A DNA stretch of 49,708 nucleotides from Campylobacterales bacterium (GCA_016938735.1 JAFGUB010000004.1:1-49708), one strand, 5' to 3'. Positions 33,514 to 44,426 are shown, numbered from the stretch's first letter. The notes: a model not told the origin generated them from the letters alone. Program-made: numbers and translations.

Positions 33514-33569
33514 AGTGCATCGCCGAGCGCTACATTTTTGGGAAGGCGCGGCCATCCAAGACGCTTTGA

Positions 33570-33599
33570 TTGACATTCGCACCGAAATAGTGCTAGTTT
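33570..33599 (+). promoter_or_regulatory. Promoter of the GGDEF gene at 33626
   Basis: A perfect -35 TTGACA (33570-33575) is followed after 18 bases by TAGTTT (33594-33599) as a weak -10. The ATG is 27 bases further on, with GGGAG as ribosome binding site. Confidence 0.45.
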
Positions 33600-33625
33600 A
33601 TTTAATCTAAGCGCGGGAGTTCTAT

Positions 33626-34870
33626 ATGCAAGTATCGGCTACCATCTATGCCAACATCACCCGCCGTTACGCCGTAGCCATTTCGCTCATTGCACTGCTT
33701 TCGACGGTCGCTTTTTATTTTCTCTATCTGGCGCTACAGGAGAGCGAAGCCACCGCATTGGTGGTCAATATCTCCGGCAAACAGCGGATGCTCTCGCAGC
33801 GGATCGCTTCGCTATCACAGCAAGTGGGCACGGAGGGGGCATCCTCGCAGCAGATTCTTCGTGAACAGTTGCAGCGCGCCATCGAGGAGATGGGGCGAGC
33901 CAACATCGCACTCTCAAGCGGTCGGCTCGCTGAAGGCCACAAGGTCACGCTCTCTGCGGCGATGAATGCCTTTTATTTTGGCCCCTACCGACTCAAGGAG
34001 CGGGTCGAAGCTTATCTTGCGATCGCTGCGGAGGTGTTGCAAACGAACGACCCCGACATCCGAAAAATGCTCATTGATGAGCTATTTGAGCACTCCAATC
34101 TGCTGCTAGGCGACCCGCACGCCGCCGTAGAGCAGTACCAAAAAGAGGGGGAGCGCAACATCACCCGTATCCGCCACCTTGAATCCACAGCGTGGATATT
34201 GACACTGCTTACACTGATGCTCGAGGTGATCTTCATCTTTCAGCCGATGGCGATCAAGATCCAGCAGCTCTACGCCGAGCTGACCCACCACCGCGAGCAT
34301 CTGGAGCAGGAGATTGCGCTGCGCACCCTCAGTCTGGAGCAGGCCAATGCCAAATTGGCCAATCTCGCATCGCACGATCCGTTGACAGGTCTCAAAAACC
34401 GCCTCACCTTCGAAACCGCACTGGAGGCGCTGCTGCATCACTACGCTAAGGGGCATCCGGGCTTTGGTCTGTTGATGCTTGACATCGACTATTTCAAGCA
34501 GATCAACGACACCTACGGACATACGATCGGCGACGCCGTGCTTCAAGAGCTGGCAACGCTTTTGCGTCAAAGCGTGCGTGACGGGGATGACGTCTATCGT
34601 TTGGGCGGCGAGGAGTTTATGATCTTGTTTCAGCGGATCGAGCTCTCTGCGCTACAGGTCAAAAGCAGTACTCTGATCGAAGCGGTTGCGGCGCACACCT
34701 TTTTGAGCGATTCGTACGGCTTACATGTAACGATCAGCGGCGGTCTTTATCATCCCGATCTTGCAGACGCCTCAAGCGTACATGAGCTTCTGGCGCGCAC
34801 CGACACCGCCCTCTACGCCTCCAAACGCAACGGCAGAAACCGCCTAAGCATGGTGGACAAGAGAAGCTAG
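33626..34870 (+). CDS. Membrane diguanylate cyclase with a PilJ-type sensor
   Basis: The 414-residue protein has a membrane helix (about 15-37), a periplasmic PilJ-type sensor with the signature NISGKQRMLSQRIA (48-61) similar to nitrate/nitrite sensor modules, a second helix (about 188-207) and a coiled coil. The C-terminal GGDEF domain carries GGEEF (327-331) and an inhibitory I-site RDGD (318-321). It should synthesise c-di-GMP. One perfect palindrome (34721) reads LHV within the cyclase domain. The ligand is unknown. Confidence 0.9.
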   Translation: MQVSATIYANITRRYAVAISLIALLSTVAFYFLYLALQESEATALVVNISGKQRMLSQRIASLSQQVGTEGASSQQILREQLQRAIEEMGRANIALSSGRLAEGHKVTLSAAMNAFYFGPYRLKERVEAYLAIAAEVLQTNDPDIRKMLIDELFEHSNLLLGDPHAAVEQYQKEGERNITRIRHLESTAWILTLLTLMLEVIFIFQPMAIKIQQLYAELTHHREHLEQEIALRTLSLEQANAKLANLASHDPLTGLKNRLTFETALEALLHHYAKGHPGFGLLMLDIDYFKQINDTYGHTIGDAVLQELATLLRQSVRDGDDVYRLGGEEFMILFQRIELSALQVKSSTLIEAVAAHTFLSDSYGLHVTISGGLYHPDLADASSVHELLARTDTALYASKRNGRNRLSMVDKRS

Positions 34871-34886
34871 AACAAAATATGTAATG

Positions 34887-36096
<1,210 letters not shown>

Positions 36097-36097
<1 letters not shown>

Positions 36098-36306
36098 TGC
36101 GCTACCTTGTACATGTAAGGCTGCGCGAGCGCAAAAGCACCCACCGCATCGATGCCGACAGCGAGGCCGAAGCGGCGCGGTTGCTGCTGCCGCGACTGAG
36201 TCCCAAAGATCGAGAAGAGGTCGTCATCGACGCCATCGAGCCAGATCCTACGGCCTTACATGTCAATGAAGCTTTTGGGACTTTTTTGAACGATTCTCAC
36301 GACTAG
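36097..36306 (+). CDS. Small protein of unknown function coupled to nifS
   Basis: The 69-residue protein starts at an ATG overlapping the nifS TGA by one base, so it is translationally coupled. It is charged (RLRERKSTHRIDADSEAEAARLLLPRL) with no Cys and no membrane helix, and has the look of a small alpha-beta fold. I do not recognise it. Two degenerate palindromes lie in only 210 bases: GTACATGTAA at 36109 and TTACATGTCA at 36256, both in the LHV/VHV frame. Confidence 0.7.
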
Positions 36307-36353
36307 TATCGATCTCGTGTTATCAGATACACCATCTTTTTTAGGGGTGTTAC

Positions 36354-36902
36354 ATGTACGGTTTTGCTCTATCGTGGCTTTTGTTGCGTACGGGGTTAAA
36401 CGCCTCAGATGCTTGGATGGATCGCCCTTTAAAAACATTGACCTTGCAGGAGCGGCGGGTGTTGATCGACAAAGCGACAGAGCTGCCTTTTAGCGGCGTG
36501 TATGATCAGTTCGATCAAAGCGGCCTCTATACATGTAAGCTTTGCGGCGCCCCGTTGTATCGCTCTAAAGACAAATTTGCTTCGGGTTGCGGTTGGCCGG
36601 CGTTTGATGTTGCGATAGAGGGCCATCAAACGTATCCCCGACAAGAGCCGCACGGAGATTGTCTGCGCCCGATGCAATGGGCTGACATCGGAATGCAATA
36701 CCGCTCAGTGCTCTTTTATGGCTCCAAGCAGGAGTGCAGCATCACAGATCAATTGATCGCGCTTTTCCGTCAGAAGGGCATTAACGTTGCGACACAGCTA
36801 CAATCGACAAAGCCCTTTTACAGGGCTGAAAACTACCATCAAGAGTACTATGAGCGCAAAGGCACGTTGCCTTATTGCCATGGGTATGTGAAGCGGTTTT
36901 AG
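36354..36902 (+). pseudogene. Decayed msrB-msrA fusion (methionine sulfoxide reductase chimera)
   Basis: Residues about 28-90 are an MsrB N-terminal half (PFSGVYDQFD, YTCKLCGAPLY, KFASGCGWPAFD). Residues about 110-182 are an MsrA C-terminal half (DIGMQYRSVLFY, FYRAENYHQEYY, LPYCHGYVKRF). Between them the MsrB sequence continues in another frame: 36622-36681 encodes AIKRIPDKSRTEIVCARCNG. This shows a small frameshift near 36620 and then a join to MsrA near 36682. The catalytic Cys of MsrB (RYCIN region) and of MsrA (GCFWG) are both missing. The open frame of 182 codons is therefore most likely an inactive remnant of an MsrB-MsrA fusion. Its ATG lies inside a palindrome variant (36350). Confidence 0.8.
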
Positions 36903-36917
36903 CGTCTTTGGGCATGG

Positions 36918-38759
36918 CTACTCTTTAGAGGCGAGTCTTACCCCGTTGCGTCCGGACTCTTTGAGTGCGTACATCGCCTGATCGGCGTATTTAAGCAGGG
37001 CAGCTTCGCTCTGATCTGCTCCCAAAAAGAGCCCAACGCCGATACTCACACCGCATGGATACTCAATCAAATCGCCTTGTACGAAAAGTTTGTAGGGTTG
37101 TGTCAGTGCAGTGTGCAGCTTGTGCGCAAGCGTCATGGCTGATTCTTGCGCCTCTTCATAGCTGCCACACTGCGTTGCGGCTACTACCGCGAACTCATCG
37201 CCTCCAAAGCGCGCGGCTGTATCGCTTTGGCGTATCTGTTCGCGCAAACGCGCGGCCACTTCAATGAGCAGCTGATCGCCTACATCATGACCGTATCGAT
37301 CATTGAGCGATTTAAACTTATCCATATCCAGTATCATGATCATCGCGTAGGTGCCGTGGCGCTTGGAGAGCGCTTGGAGTTGCGCGAGTCGATCGCTAAA
37401 GAGACGCCGATTGGGCAGATCGGTCAGCGGATCGAAATAGGCAAGCAGGCGCATCTTCTCTTCGCTTTCGACGCGCTCTGTGATCTCCGTATGCGCGATC
37501 ACCGCACCGCGTTTTCCTTGGCTCAAAGGGGTAATGATCATCATATACCAGCGTGTCACACTCCCAAAGTGCTGCGCATGTTCAAGGCTAAAATGCTCTC
37601 TTTTACCCTTAAGCACCGCCCGTATGGCATGCAATACATCGCGCCACTCTGTTTGCGCGCAATAGCGCAGATAGTTGTCGCCTGCTTTACATGTATTAGA
37701 CCCTTCAGACGCCTCTACCGCTACTGCAAGATGATCCCACATCGTGTTGGTGTGAATAATCTTCCCTCTGGCATCAATCACACAGATCGCACTCGACACG
37801 GCGCCCAATACACTACGAATAAACTCCCGACTCTCATGCAGTTTTCGGTTCCAAAAAAGCATCGCCGCCACCACCGCGATCAGACCCAAGATGATCGAAA
37901 CGATCAGCGGATAGTTAACCGATTCGCTCATGCTCACCGCCAGATAACGGTTGACGATACGCTCTTTGTCAAGCGGATCAAGGACCTCGACCGCTTTGGA
38001 GAGAATCGCATGGAGCATCGGCTCATCTTTGCGCACGCCGATGCGATAGGTACCGACCGTATCCGCTTTTCCGGCGATTTTGATGTTGTAGAGGCGGTGG
38101 GTGCGGATGATATGGATCGCTTCGGCCATCGGACTGATGGTCGCAAAAGCGTCGCCCGAAGAGACCGCAGAAAAAGCATCAACCGGGCTGTAGTAGCGGG
38201 TTGTCTGGATACCGCGGATTTTTCCTTTGAGCATATCCGCTTCCCAATCCTCTCGGTACACCGCCAAACGCTTCTTTTCCAAACCGCTTAAACCCTTGAT
38301 ATAGCCTACCTTGTTGGATGCGACGATGACATCATCTTCGATGTAAATCGGGGCCGTGAAGTTCAAAAATTGTGAGCGCTCTTGGGTTTGGTTCAAAAAT
38401 GAGAGCACCTGACACGATCCGGCGCGCGCGGCCTCTAGGCTCTCTCCCCACCTTTTTGTTACATGGATGCGAAAACGGATACCCAGCGAATCGGTCACCA
38501 AAGCAAGCAGCTCAGAGGCCATCCCCACATGCGCACCCTGCTCATCGATCTTCTCATAAGGCATCCATTTAGGATCCACACAGAGGGTAAACTCACGATG
38601 CGTGCGCAGATATTCGCGCTCCTCATGCGTCAAAAGCTGTTGTACCGACATTTTTGCAGCGGTAGTTTGGGTGTTGCCCGTACGCTCTGTGGAGATCTCT
38701 TTGGCACCAAAGCCCAAACTCCATAGAAGCAAGCAACCTACAAGAGCAAACCTTAGCAT
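36918..38759 (-). CDS. Periplasmic-binding-sensor diguanylate cyclase (SBP3-PAS-GGDEF)
   Basis: The 613-residue protein has a signal peptide (1-19), a bacterial extracellular solute-binding family 3 domain (about 50-275, starting EFTLCVDPKWMPYE), a membrane helix (about 285-307), a PAS domain (about 315-430) and a GGDEF domain with intact GGDEF near 530 preceded by the I-site RQSD. It probably senses an amino acid-like ligand in the periplasm and makes c-di-GMP. Close in design to many Campylobacterota sensors. One palindrome variant (37687, TTACATGTAT) lies in the PAS part, reading NTCK. Confidence 0.9.
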   Translation of the reverse strand: MLRFALVGCLLLWSLGFGAKEISTERTGNTQTTAAKMSVQQLLTHEEREYLRTHREFTLCVDPKWMPYEKIDEQGAHVGMASELLALVTDSLGIRFRIHVTKRWGESLEAARAGSCQVLSFLNQTQERSQFLNFTAPIYIEDDVIVASNKVGYIKGLSGLEKKRLAVYREDWEADMLKGKIRGIQTTRYYSPVDAFSAVSSGDAFATISPMAEAIHIIRTHRLYNIKIAGKADTVGTYRIGVRKDEPMLHAILSKAVEVLDPLDKERIVNRYLAVSMSESVNYPLIVSIILGLIAVVAAMLFWNRKLHESREFIRSVLGAVSSAICVIDARGKIIHTNTMWDHLAVAVEASEGSNTCKAGDNYLRYCAQTEWRDVLHAIRAVLKGKREHFSLEHAQHFGSVTRWYMMIITPLSQGKRGAVIAHTEITERVESEEKMRLLAYFDPLTDLPNRRLFSDRLAQLQALSKRHGTYAMIMILDMDKFKSLNDRYGHDVGDQLLIEVAARLREQIRQSDTAARFGGDEFAVVAATQCGSYEEAQESAMTLAHKLHTALTQPYKLFVQGDLIEYPCGVSIGVGLFLGADQSEAALLKYADQAMYALKESGRNGVRLASKE

Positions 38760-38950
38760 GGTATTTTTTCAAAAGATGTTTTCAAGCGACTCTTTTTAGA
38801 ACTGTTTTCACCTTTTGTTATCATACAACAATGTTTAGGTTAGTGCTCTTGAGCTTTATTTCGAGCGCGCAAAATGGGGACGAGGCAATGTATGGATAGT
38901 TGATTTAACAATCAATTTTTGGGAGTAGAGCGTAAAGACTTGCCATCTAT

Positions 38951-39661
38951 TTACACCTCAATAATCGCTCCAACACCCGCGCGTATCCATCGTGACCCCA
39001 AGCGGCGCTCAAAGAGTGCGATGGCTTCAGGGCCGCTGCAGTGGGTGGGGCAAAAGCAGTGTATAGGCATCTGTGAGAGCTCTTCGATCACCGCTTCGAG
39101 TTCGGCGCTGGTTTGATCGATGAGATGAAATCCCCCGATCAATAAAACAATCTCCCGACCGCTCATCTCAATCGCCCTTTGCGCCACTGCCACGATGCCG
39201 GCGTGGGCACAGCCGGTGAGCAGTACCACCCCATCTGGAGTCTCGATCATCAAGGCCTGCTCGGGCGTATCGCCGGTGCGCATGACGCCGGTGGTGGCAA
39301 GTCCATGCCCCAGTTTTTGATACTGCACATCACAAACGCTCAGCGTGCGGCACTGGGATTTCAGATCATTGATCCATCGTTTCGAGAGCGACGTGGGGAC
39401 AATAAGGTGCAACTTTGGGTTGAGCTCCATAATCGAATCGATCCCTCCGGTATGATCCCAGTGGTGATGGGAGAGTACCAAGGTATCGATAGTGCAGGGC
39501 TCAATACCCAGCAACCGCATGTGCTCCAGCAAAACCCTGCCGTTGCTTCCGGTATCAAACAACGTGGTCTGCTGCGGGGTTTGCACCAGACAAGAAAATC
39601 CCCAAAGAGGCTTTAGGCGTGAGTCGTAAGGGATATTGTCAAAGAGAATAGTGAGCGTCAT
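38951..39661 (-). CDS. Metallo-beta-lactamase-fold protein (dihydropterin RFA-P synthase-like)
   Basis: The 236-residue cytoplasmic protein has the zinc motif SHHHWDHTGG, then GCAHAGI and GGFHLI, and a late CFCPTHCSG. These are typical of the MBL subfamily named for the methanopterin-pathway RFA-P synthase, although bacterial members mostly have no known substrate. The start at 39661 (MTLTILFDN) has AAAGGA upstream and is preferred over the in-frame Met ten codons earlier. It is not a drug-hydrolysing beta-lactamase. The 190 bases upstream of the 36918-38759 gene, between the two, contain no gene. Confidence 0.8.
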   Translation of the reverse strand: MTLTILFDNIPYDSRLKPLWGFSCLVQTPQQTTLFDTGSNGRVLLEHMRLLGIEPCTIDTLVLSHHHWDHTGGIDSIMELNPKLHLIVPTSLSKRWINDLKSQCRTLSVCDVQYQKLGHGLATTGVMRTGDTPEQALMIETPDGVVLLTGCAHAGIVAVAQRAIEMSGREIVLLIGGFHLIDQTSAELEAVIEELSQMPIHCFCPTHCSGPEAIALFERRLGSRWIRAGVGAIIEV

Positions 39662-39774
39662 GATGGGTAATCCTTTGGCGAAGCGTAACATAAACCAAGC
39701 AGAGCGTCAAGCTGAACCGAGTACTTTATAGGGTAGTGGATTTTTTGGGTGTTTATGATTGAAGCGTAGTGAAG

Positions 39775-39792
39775 TGCGCCCAAAAGGGCGCA
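39775..39792. terminator. Strong GC hairpin after the 5'-nucleotidase gene
   Basis: TGCGCCC-AAAA-GGGCGCA forms a perfect 7-base stem just downstream of the gene that ends at 39798. The poly-T tract on the minus strand precedes rather than follows the stem, so classic intrinsic termination is not assured; it may also act as an RNA-stabilising 3' end. Confidence 0.4.
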
Positions 39793-39797
39793 AAAAA

Positions 39798-42700
39798 CTA
39801 TTTGGTAAATTCGTAGATCGAGGTCGAGCCGCTCACTTCACTGGAGACCACAAGAAGGTTTTTGCCGTTTGGTGCATCGGCAGCGGGAATGAAAAAGAGA
39901 CCCTCAGGGCTGATATCGCCCTCTTTCTCTAACATCACATAGTCCACAAAAGTGGCATTCGCAGGCTCTGTTACATCAAAGACCACGATGGCGCTTTGGC
40001 GCTCAAGGCCTACAAAAGCGTAGGTTTTGCCGTTGCTTGAGCCGATGGCAAGGGCTTCGGGCTCGCCGCCTTTGTTACCGCTGCGGCCATCCATGTCGCC
40101 CTCATCTTGGTTGAAGAGTGCGGGCTCATACTGTGCGATCAGCTTTTCGAGGGTATCGCCGCTGTCAAAGACAAGGGTTCCGTTCGTATTCCAGATGGAG
40201 AAGCTGCGCGCGCCGTAGGTGTAGAGCTTCTCATAGTCGCCGTCTTTGTCGCTATCGCCCATATCGATCATCACTTTGAGATCATCCTCATCTTCATAAA
40301 TGGCGGCGATTGAAGGATCAAGCGTCAGCTTGGAGATCTTCTTTTCATCGGCAAAGGCGACGTTATCACACTCAGAATCCAGACAGTATTCGCGTCCGTC
40401 TCCTTCGTTGGCGGTGGCCAGATAGGTCGCCCCGTTTGCGCTAAAGGCGGCAATGGTATCAGGCATATAGAGGCCATAGAGTCCCGCGTACTGTTTCATC
40501 TCGATCTTGCCGTTTTCGACGATGTCGATGGTGGTGGTATTGGTGTCATGGCTCTTGGCACCGAAGGAGTGAACAAACTCCAGCGCACCCGTGGTAAGGT
40601 TCACTTTGGCCAAAGCGTTGTTCTCTTGCAGCGTCACGTAGGCGTAGTTGCCCGAGACGGCGATGTATTCGGGTTCGATATCTTTGGCTTGGTCGTTGCT
40701 GGGGGTGCCGCCAAGACGCACGGGGGTGCCATCAGCCGCAGGGGTGAGCGTCGCACCCGCAAATCCTGCCTCTACATAGCTGCCATCAGCCACCGTGACA
40801 ATCCCGATAGAGCCCTCGGGGTCGTAATCATAGGCGCCGTTAGGCTCACCCTCGTTAGCAACGACCACTTTGGTGCCCTCTTCGTTAAACGTGACCATAT
40901 CAGGCAAGAAACCGACGGTGACTTGTTTGGAGAAGTTGCCGTTGGCGTCAAACAAGACCACAGAGCCTTTTTGATGCTTTCCATCCACCTTGTTCTCGCT
41001 TGCTACCGCCACCACGCCGTTTTTGACCGCGACGGAGTTGATACCTGTTCCATAACTGCTCATATCAAGGCTAGCATGCAACTTGGGAGCAGCAGGAGTC
41101 GCGATATCCAGCACATCGATGCGGTTGGCTGCACCGTTGGTTACAAAAAGGCGCTTGGTGGTTTTGTCATAGGCGGTGATTTCGCTGGCCGCTTCGGTGT
41201 TGGTGGCGTAGCTGCCCACTTTGAGCAGCGCGGCGTTGTAACTCTTGATCGGATGATCCGCTGCTGGGAGCTTGCTCAGGCTCTTGCCCTCTTTGGTGAG
41301 GTTCTCCATGTAGCGTACAAAACTCATCGCGTAGTCAAGGTAGGTATCGACACCCGCGCCGTTGTTCTCCTGAGCGGTTTTGAAGCTCAGATAACCATCT
41401 TTGCCAGAAGCGATGTAGTTGTTGGTGACGATAACGTACATGCTTGCAGGGTTGATCGCCGACCATGCGCCGCTGGTGCGGTCTTTGATCTCAAGGTTAC
41501 CGATACGGCTGCCAGAGGCTTTGGTGGTGTCGATGTCATAGCGTAGGCCGTAGGCATAAGGGAAAGAACCCGTTGAGCCGCCGTTGTCGAGGTAGTTGGC
41601 CAGTGCGTCTTCAAGCACCTGCTTGACCTCGCTGCCCTTCATATCGATCTCAAAAAGGGTATTGGCAAAGGGCAGTAGCGCGTACGCCGTACCCATCGTG
41701 ATATTGCCCTCTTCAACGGGGACGCGCACGCCGCCCGCATTTTGGATACAAGCATGGGCGCGGTTAGAGAGGTCATAAAAGGATTTGGCCACGATGGGGG
41801 CGATGTCGCTACCGAGTGGCATGAGTCCGGCAGTGTCGGAAGTCTCGGGAATGCGCACATGGCCCAGGCGCTCAGATGAGCTGCCGATCACCACCGATTT
41901 TTGGGCATCGACCTGACTGCGATAGGTGCCCAGCTTCTCTTCAGCCGTAGCATCTTTGGCCACAACCTCAAGATTGCCCTGAGCATCGATGACACCCATA
42001 ATCTGTGCCTTCACCTCTGCAGAGACGGCTACTTTGGTGCCGCTCGCATCTTTTTGTTTGAAGCTATCGCCCAGCAGCAGCGTGGCATTGCCATTACATG
42101 TAGCGACTACACCCTGTTCATCAAATGCGACATCCATAGCACCTACGGCGTAGGCGTACTGCCACGCTTGACCGATACAGACCTTCTCGCCATCGGCGTT
42201 GGTCGTTTGGGTTGGATAGGCACCTACCGTCGTCGTACCGATAGCGCTAAAGTCACCCAGAAGGGTGTGTGAATCGCCACCGATGATAATATCAACGCCG
42301 CTGAGTTTTGAGGCGATATCGAGGTCTTTGTCATAACCGATGTGGCTGAGCAGAACAATTTTGTTGATGCCCTGCGCTTTGAGTTCATCGATATACTTTT
42401 GCGCAGTGGTGAGCTCATCAAGGAAGGTGATCTGATCAGAGGGGTTGGAGGAGACTTCGGTTTTTTGTTTGATGTCAATCCCGACAATCCCGACCTTTTG
42501 ACCCTCATACTCTTTGATCACGTAAGGTTCCCACATTCCCTCAAGGATATTGCCCGCTTGTGGGACGACATTGGCCGCAACGATGGGTGCGGTGGTAAAG
42601 TCGGTCAGGAAGGTTTTGAGCGCCGCGTCGCCATCGTCAAACTCGTGATTACCCAGCTCAAAAGCATCCCACTGGATCAGGTTGAGCATATCGGCATCAG

Positions 42701-43025
42701 CCTTGCCTTTGAAGAGCGAGTAGTAGAGGGTTCCTTGAAAGGTATCCCCGGCGTTGAGGGTGAGGACATTGCCACCGCTGTTTTGCAGGCTCTTGATCTT
42801 GCTCACCACTCTGGGATAGCCGCCGATCTCGACATCGGTAGCGACGTCGTTGAATTTTAGCGACATTGTCTCACTGTCAAGATGCGAGTGGGTGTCGTTG
42901 ACATGGACGATTTTGAGGTTAAGGGGTTTGGAAGTCGAAGAAGCGGAGTCGCTGTCGCTGCCGCAGCCGCCAAGCAGCGCGAGCGCGGCAAGGGCTGAGA
43001 GTGATGTCACAATGATTTTGTTCAT
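39798..43025 (-). CDS. Lipoprotein 5'-nucleotidase fused to a choice-of-anchor-I domain
   Basis: The 1075-residue protein starts with a lipoprotein signal (lipobox LLGGC, Cys21) and a Ser/Asp-rich linker. A calcineurin-like UshA metallophosphatase domain follows (about 35-300, with HVNDTHSH, NAGDTFQGT, GNHEFDDGD and GGDSHT), then the 5'-nucleotidase substrate domain (about 375-560, NAGGVRVPVEEGNITMG). The long C-terminal part (about 620-1070) is a beta-propeller-like choice-of-anchor I domain with acidic metal-binding stretches (DMGDSDKDGDYEKLY). It probably releases phosphate from nucleotides outside the cell. It is 12 bases downstream of the phytase-like gene and shares its leader style. 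One palindrome variant lies at 42094. Confidence 0.9.
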   Translation of the reverse strand: MNKIIVTSLSALAALALLGGCGSDSDSASSTSKPLNLKIVHVNDTHSHLDSETMSLKFNDVATDVEIGGYPRVVSKIKSLQNSGGNVLTLNAGDTFQGTLYYSLFKGKADADMLNLIQWDAFELGNHEFDDGDAALKTFLTDFTTAPIVAANVVPQAGNILEGMWEPYVIKEYEGQKVGIVGIDIKQKTEVSSNPSDQITFLDELTTAQKYIDELKAQGINKIVLLSHIGYDKDLDIASKLSGVDIIIGGDSHTLLGDFSAIGTTTVGAYPTQTTNADGEKVCIGQAWQYAYAVGAMDVAFDEQGVVATCNGNATLLLGDSFKQKDASGTKVAVSAEVKAQIMGVIDAQGNLEVVAKDATAEEKLGTYRSQVDAQKSVVIGSSSERLGHVRIPETSDTAGLMPLGSDIAPIVAKSFYDLSNRAHACIQNAGGVRVPVEEGNITMGTAYALLPFANTLFEIDMKGSEVKQVLEDALANYLDNGGSTGSFPYAYGLRYDIDTTKASGSRIGNLEIKDRTSGAWSAINPASMYVIVTNNYIASGKDGYLSFKTAQENNGAGVDTYLDYAMSFVRYMENLTKEGKSLSKLPAADHPIKSYNAALLKVGSYATNTEAASEITAYDKTTKRLFVTNGAANRIDVLDIATPAAPKLHASLDMSSYGTGINSVAVKNGVVAVASENKVDGKHQKGSVVLFDANGNFSKQVTVGFLPDMVTFNEEGTKVVVANEGEPNGAYDYDPEGSIGIVTVADGSYVEAGFAGATLTPAADGTPVRLGGTPSNDQAKDIEPEYIAVSGNYAYVTLQENNALAKVNLTTGALEFVHSFGAKSHDTNTTTIDIVENGKIEMKQYAGLYGLYMPDTIAAFSANGATYLATANEGDGREYCLDSECDNVAFADEKKISKLTLDPSIAAIYEDEDDLKVMIDMGDSDKDGDYEKLYTYGARSFSIWNTNGTLVFDSGDTLEKLIAQYEPALFNQDEGDMDGRSGNKGGEPEALAIGSSNGKTYAFVGLERQSAIVVFDVTEPANATFVDYVMLEKEGDISPEGLFFIPAADAPNGKNLLVVSSEVSGSTSIYEFTK

Positions 43026-43037
43026 GGTGCTGCTCCT

Positions 43038-44426
43038 TTATTTACCGGAAAGATCGAGGTTGTCGATCACATATAGGACATTGGCGTCAATACGGGTTTT
43101 TTCGGCGTTGATGTATTTTTGCTCGATGACATTGTTGGTGGTCCAGGTGCAGAAGTCATCGTCGTTGATGACGCCTAAGCGATGCTCATCAATCACCCAC
43201 AAACCTTCCATTTTGTCGTGCGGATAGCCGACTTTTTCAACCATATCGACCAGCAGGGTTTTGCCTACCGGAGTGATGCCTTTAGCTGCAAGCGTTTCCC
43301 AGCCCTGTTCTTTCGCAACCTCTTCAAGCGTTTTACCGTCAATCATCAGACCCAGCGCGGCGTCTTGCGTCATGCCCGAAGCGAGGATGATGCCTTCTAG
43401 CTCCGTACCGCTAGAGAGGGTGATTTTATAAACGTGTTTCATCGCGGTAGGTTTCGCCACTTTGGAGCCCCCCGCATAAAACGCGGTGTCGCGCTCAATC
43501 ACGATGAAAGTGTCGTTGCTCAGTGCCACGATCTCCGAATTGGCGTTTTGAGCGATCTCCTGTTTGTAGAGATATTGCTTGATCGTACCCGTTTTGAGAT
43601 CGACCGTAACGATGCGCGTCAGATCGCCGCGTACCGCTTTGGAGGGGTTATCCAAAGTGGACTGCATCATGCCCACAAGGGTCTGCTCATCAGGCGTGAT
43701 CGCCAGACCTTCCATACCGCGATTGGCCCAGCGCTTGCCAAACTCCGCAGGCAGGGTGTATGTGTTACGTACATCGGCGGCAAAAGGGTTGATGCGCCCG
43801 ATCTCTTTACCTTCGGCGCTGTAGTGCACGATGTGCGGGCCGTACTCGTCACTCACCCAAAAGGTGCCGTCTTTAAGCGCCACCAGACCTTCGCTGTCAA
43901 GGCCGTACTCATCCAGCTTGATCGCTCCGGTAGCATCGGTTACAGGGGTGCCGTCTACATTATAGGGAGTTTCGTTGGTGCCTCCGAGTCCTAGAGGATT
44001 GGGCAGTCCGCTAATCGGCGTGCCATCGGGGCGCTTAAGCAGGATCTCCTCGATCTTGGTCACAGAACCGTCGCTTTGCAGCTCAAACAATCCGATGCGC
44101 GGCGTGTAATCCGCCACCGGAAAGATTTTGCCCGCACCCGCAGAGCCGCCGGTGATATCGGCATTGGGGCCGCGGTCGGTCATCGCATAAAAGCGGTTGA
44201 CATGTTTGGGATGCGCTGTGGCGGCAGAGCCGTAGCCGCCGTTGCGGATCTCCATCTTTTCGCCGGGTTTGGCACCGTTGTCGATATCGCTGCGCAGTAC
44301 GTTGTAGGGCAGCGTGGCACCTGCTGCGCTCACCTTGTCGGCGTAGCTCTTAGTAGAATCGCTGTCACTGCCGCAGCCGGTGATCAGTGCGCCGCACAGC
44401 AGCGCCGCCATAGATAGATGTTTCAA
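43038..44426 (-). CDS. Lipoprotein with esterase/phytase-like beta-propeller domain
   Basis: The 462-residue lipoprotein has signal peptide and lipobox LITGC (Cys18), followed by the same CGSDSDS start seen in the next gene. The main part is the phytase-like (PF13449 type) propeller: YAMTDRGPNAD, LDSEGLVALKDGTFWVSDEYGP, RGMEGLAITPD, and DKMEGLWVID. The function is probably phosphoesterase-like at the cell surface. It forms an operon with the 5'-nucleotidase gene, suggesting phosphate scavenging. No clear Pho box was seen in the 140 bases upstream. Confidence 0.85.
   Translation of the reverse strand: MKHLSMAALLCGALITGCGSDSDSTKSYADKVSAAGATLPYNVLRSDIDNGAKPGEKMEIRNGGYGSAATAHPKHVNRFYAMTDRGPNADITGGSAGAGKIFPVADYTPRIGLFELQSDGSVTKIEEILLKRPDGTPISGLPNPLGLGGTNETPYNVDGTPVTDATGAIKLDEYGLDSEGLVALKDGTFWVSDEYGPHIVHYSAEGKEIGRINPFAADVRNTYTLPAEFGKRWANRGMEGLAITPDEQTLVGMMQSTLDNPSKAVRGDLTRIVTVDLKTGTIKQYLYKQEIAQNANSEIVALSNDTFIVIERDTAFYAGGSKVAKPTAMKHVYKITLSSGTELEGIILASGMTQDAALGLMIDGKTLEEVAKEQGWETLAAKGITPVGKTLLVDMVEKVGYPHDKMEGLWVIDEHRLGVINDDDFCTWTTNNVIEQKYINAEKTRIDANVLYVIDNLDLSGK

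Noticed and set aside
37146-38291. Plus-strand open frame of 381 codons opposite the SBP3-PAS-GGDEF gene
   Set aside because: The minus-strand protein has complete domains; the plus frame is low-complexity in Arg/His with no motif.
38760-38950. AT-rich gap between the SBP3-GGDEF and MBL genes as a small RNA or gene
   Set aside because: No open frame, hairpin-terminator pair or known RNA motif could be recognised.
40548-41546. Plus-strand open frame of 332 codons opposite the 5'-nucleotidase gene
   Set aside because: Shadow of a conserved lipoprotein gene; no start signal or domain.
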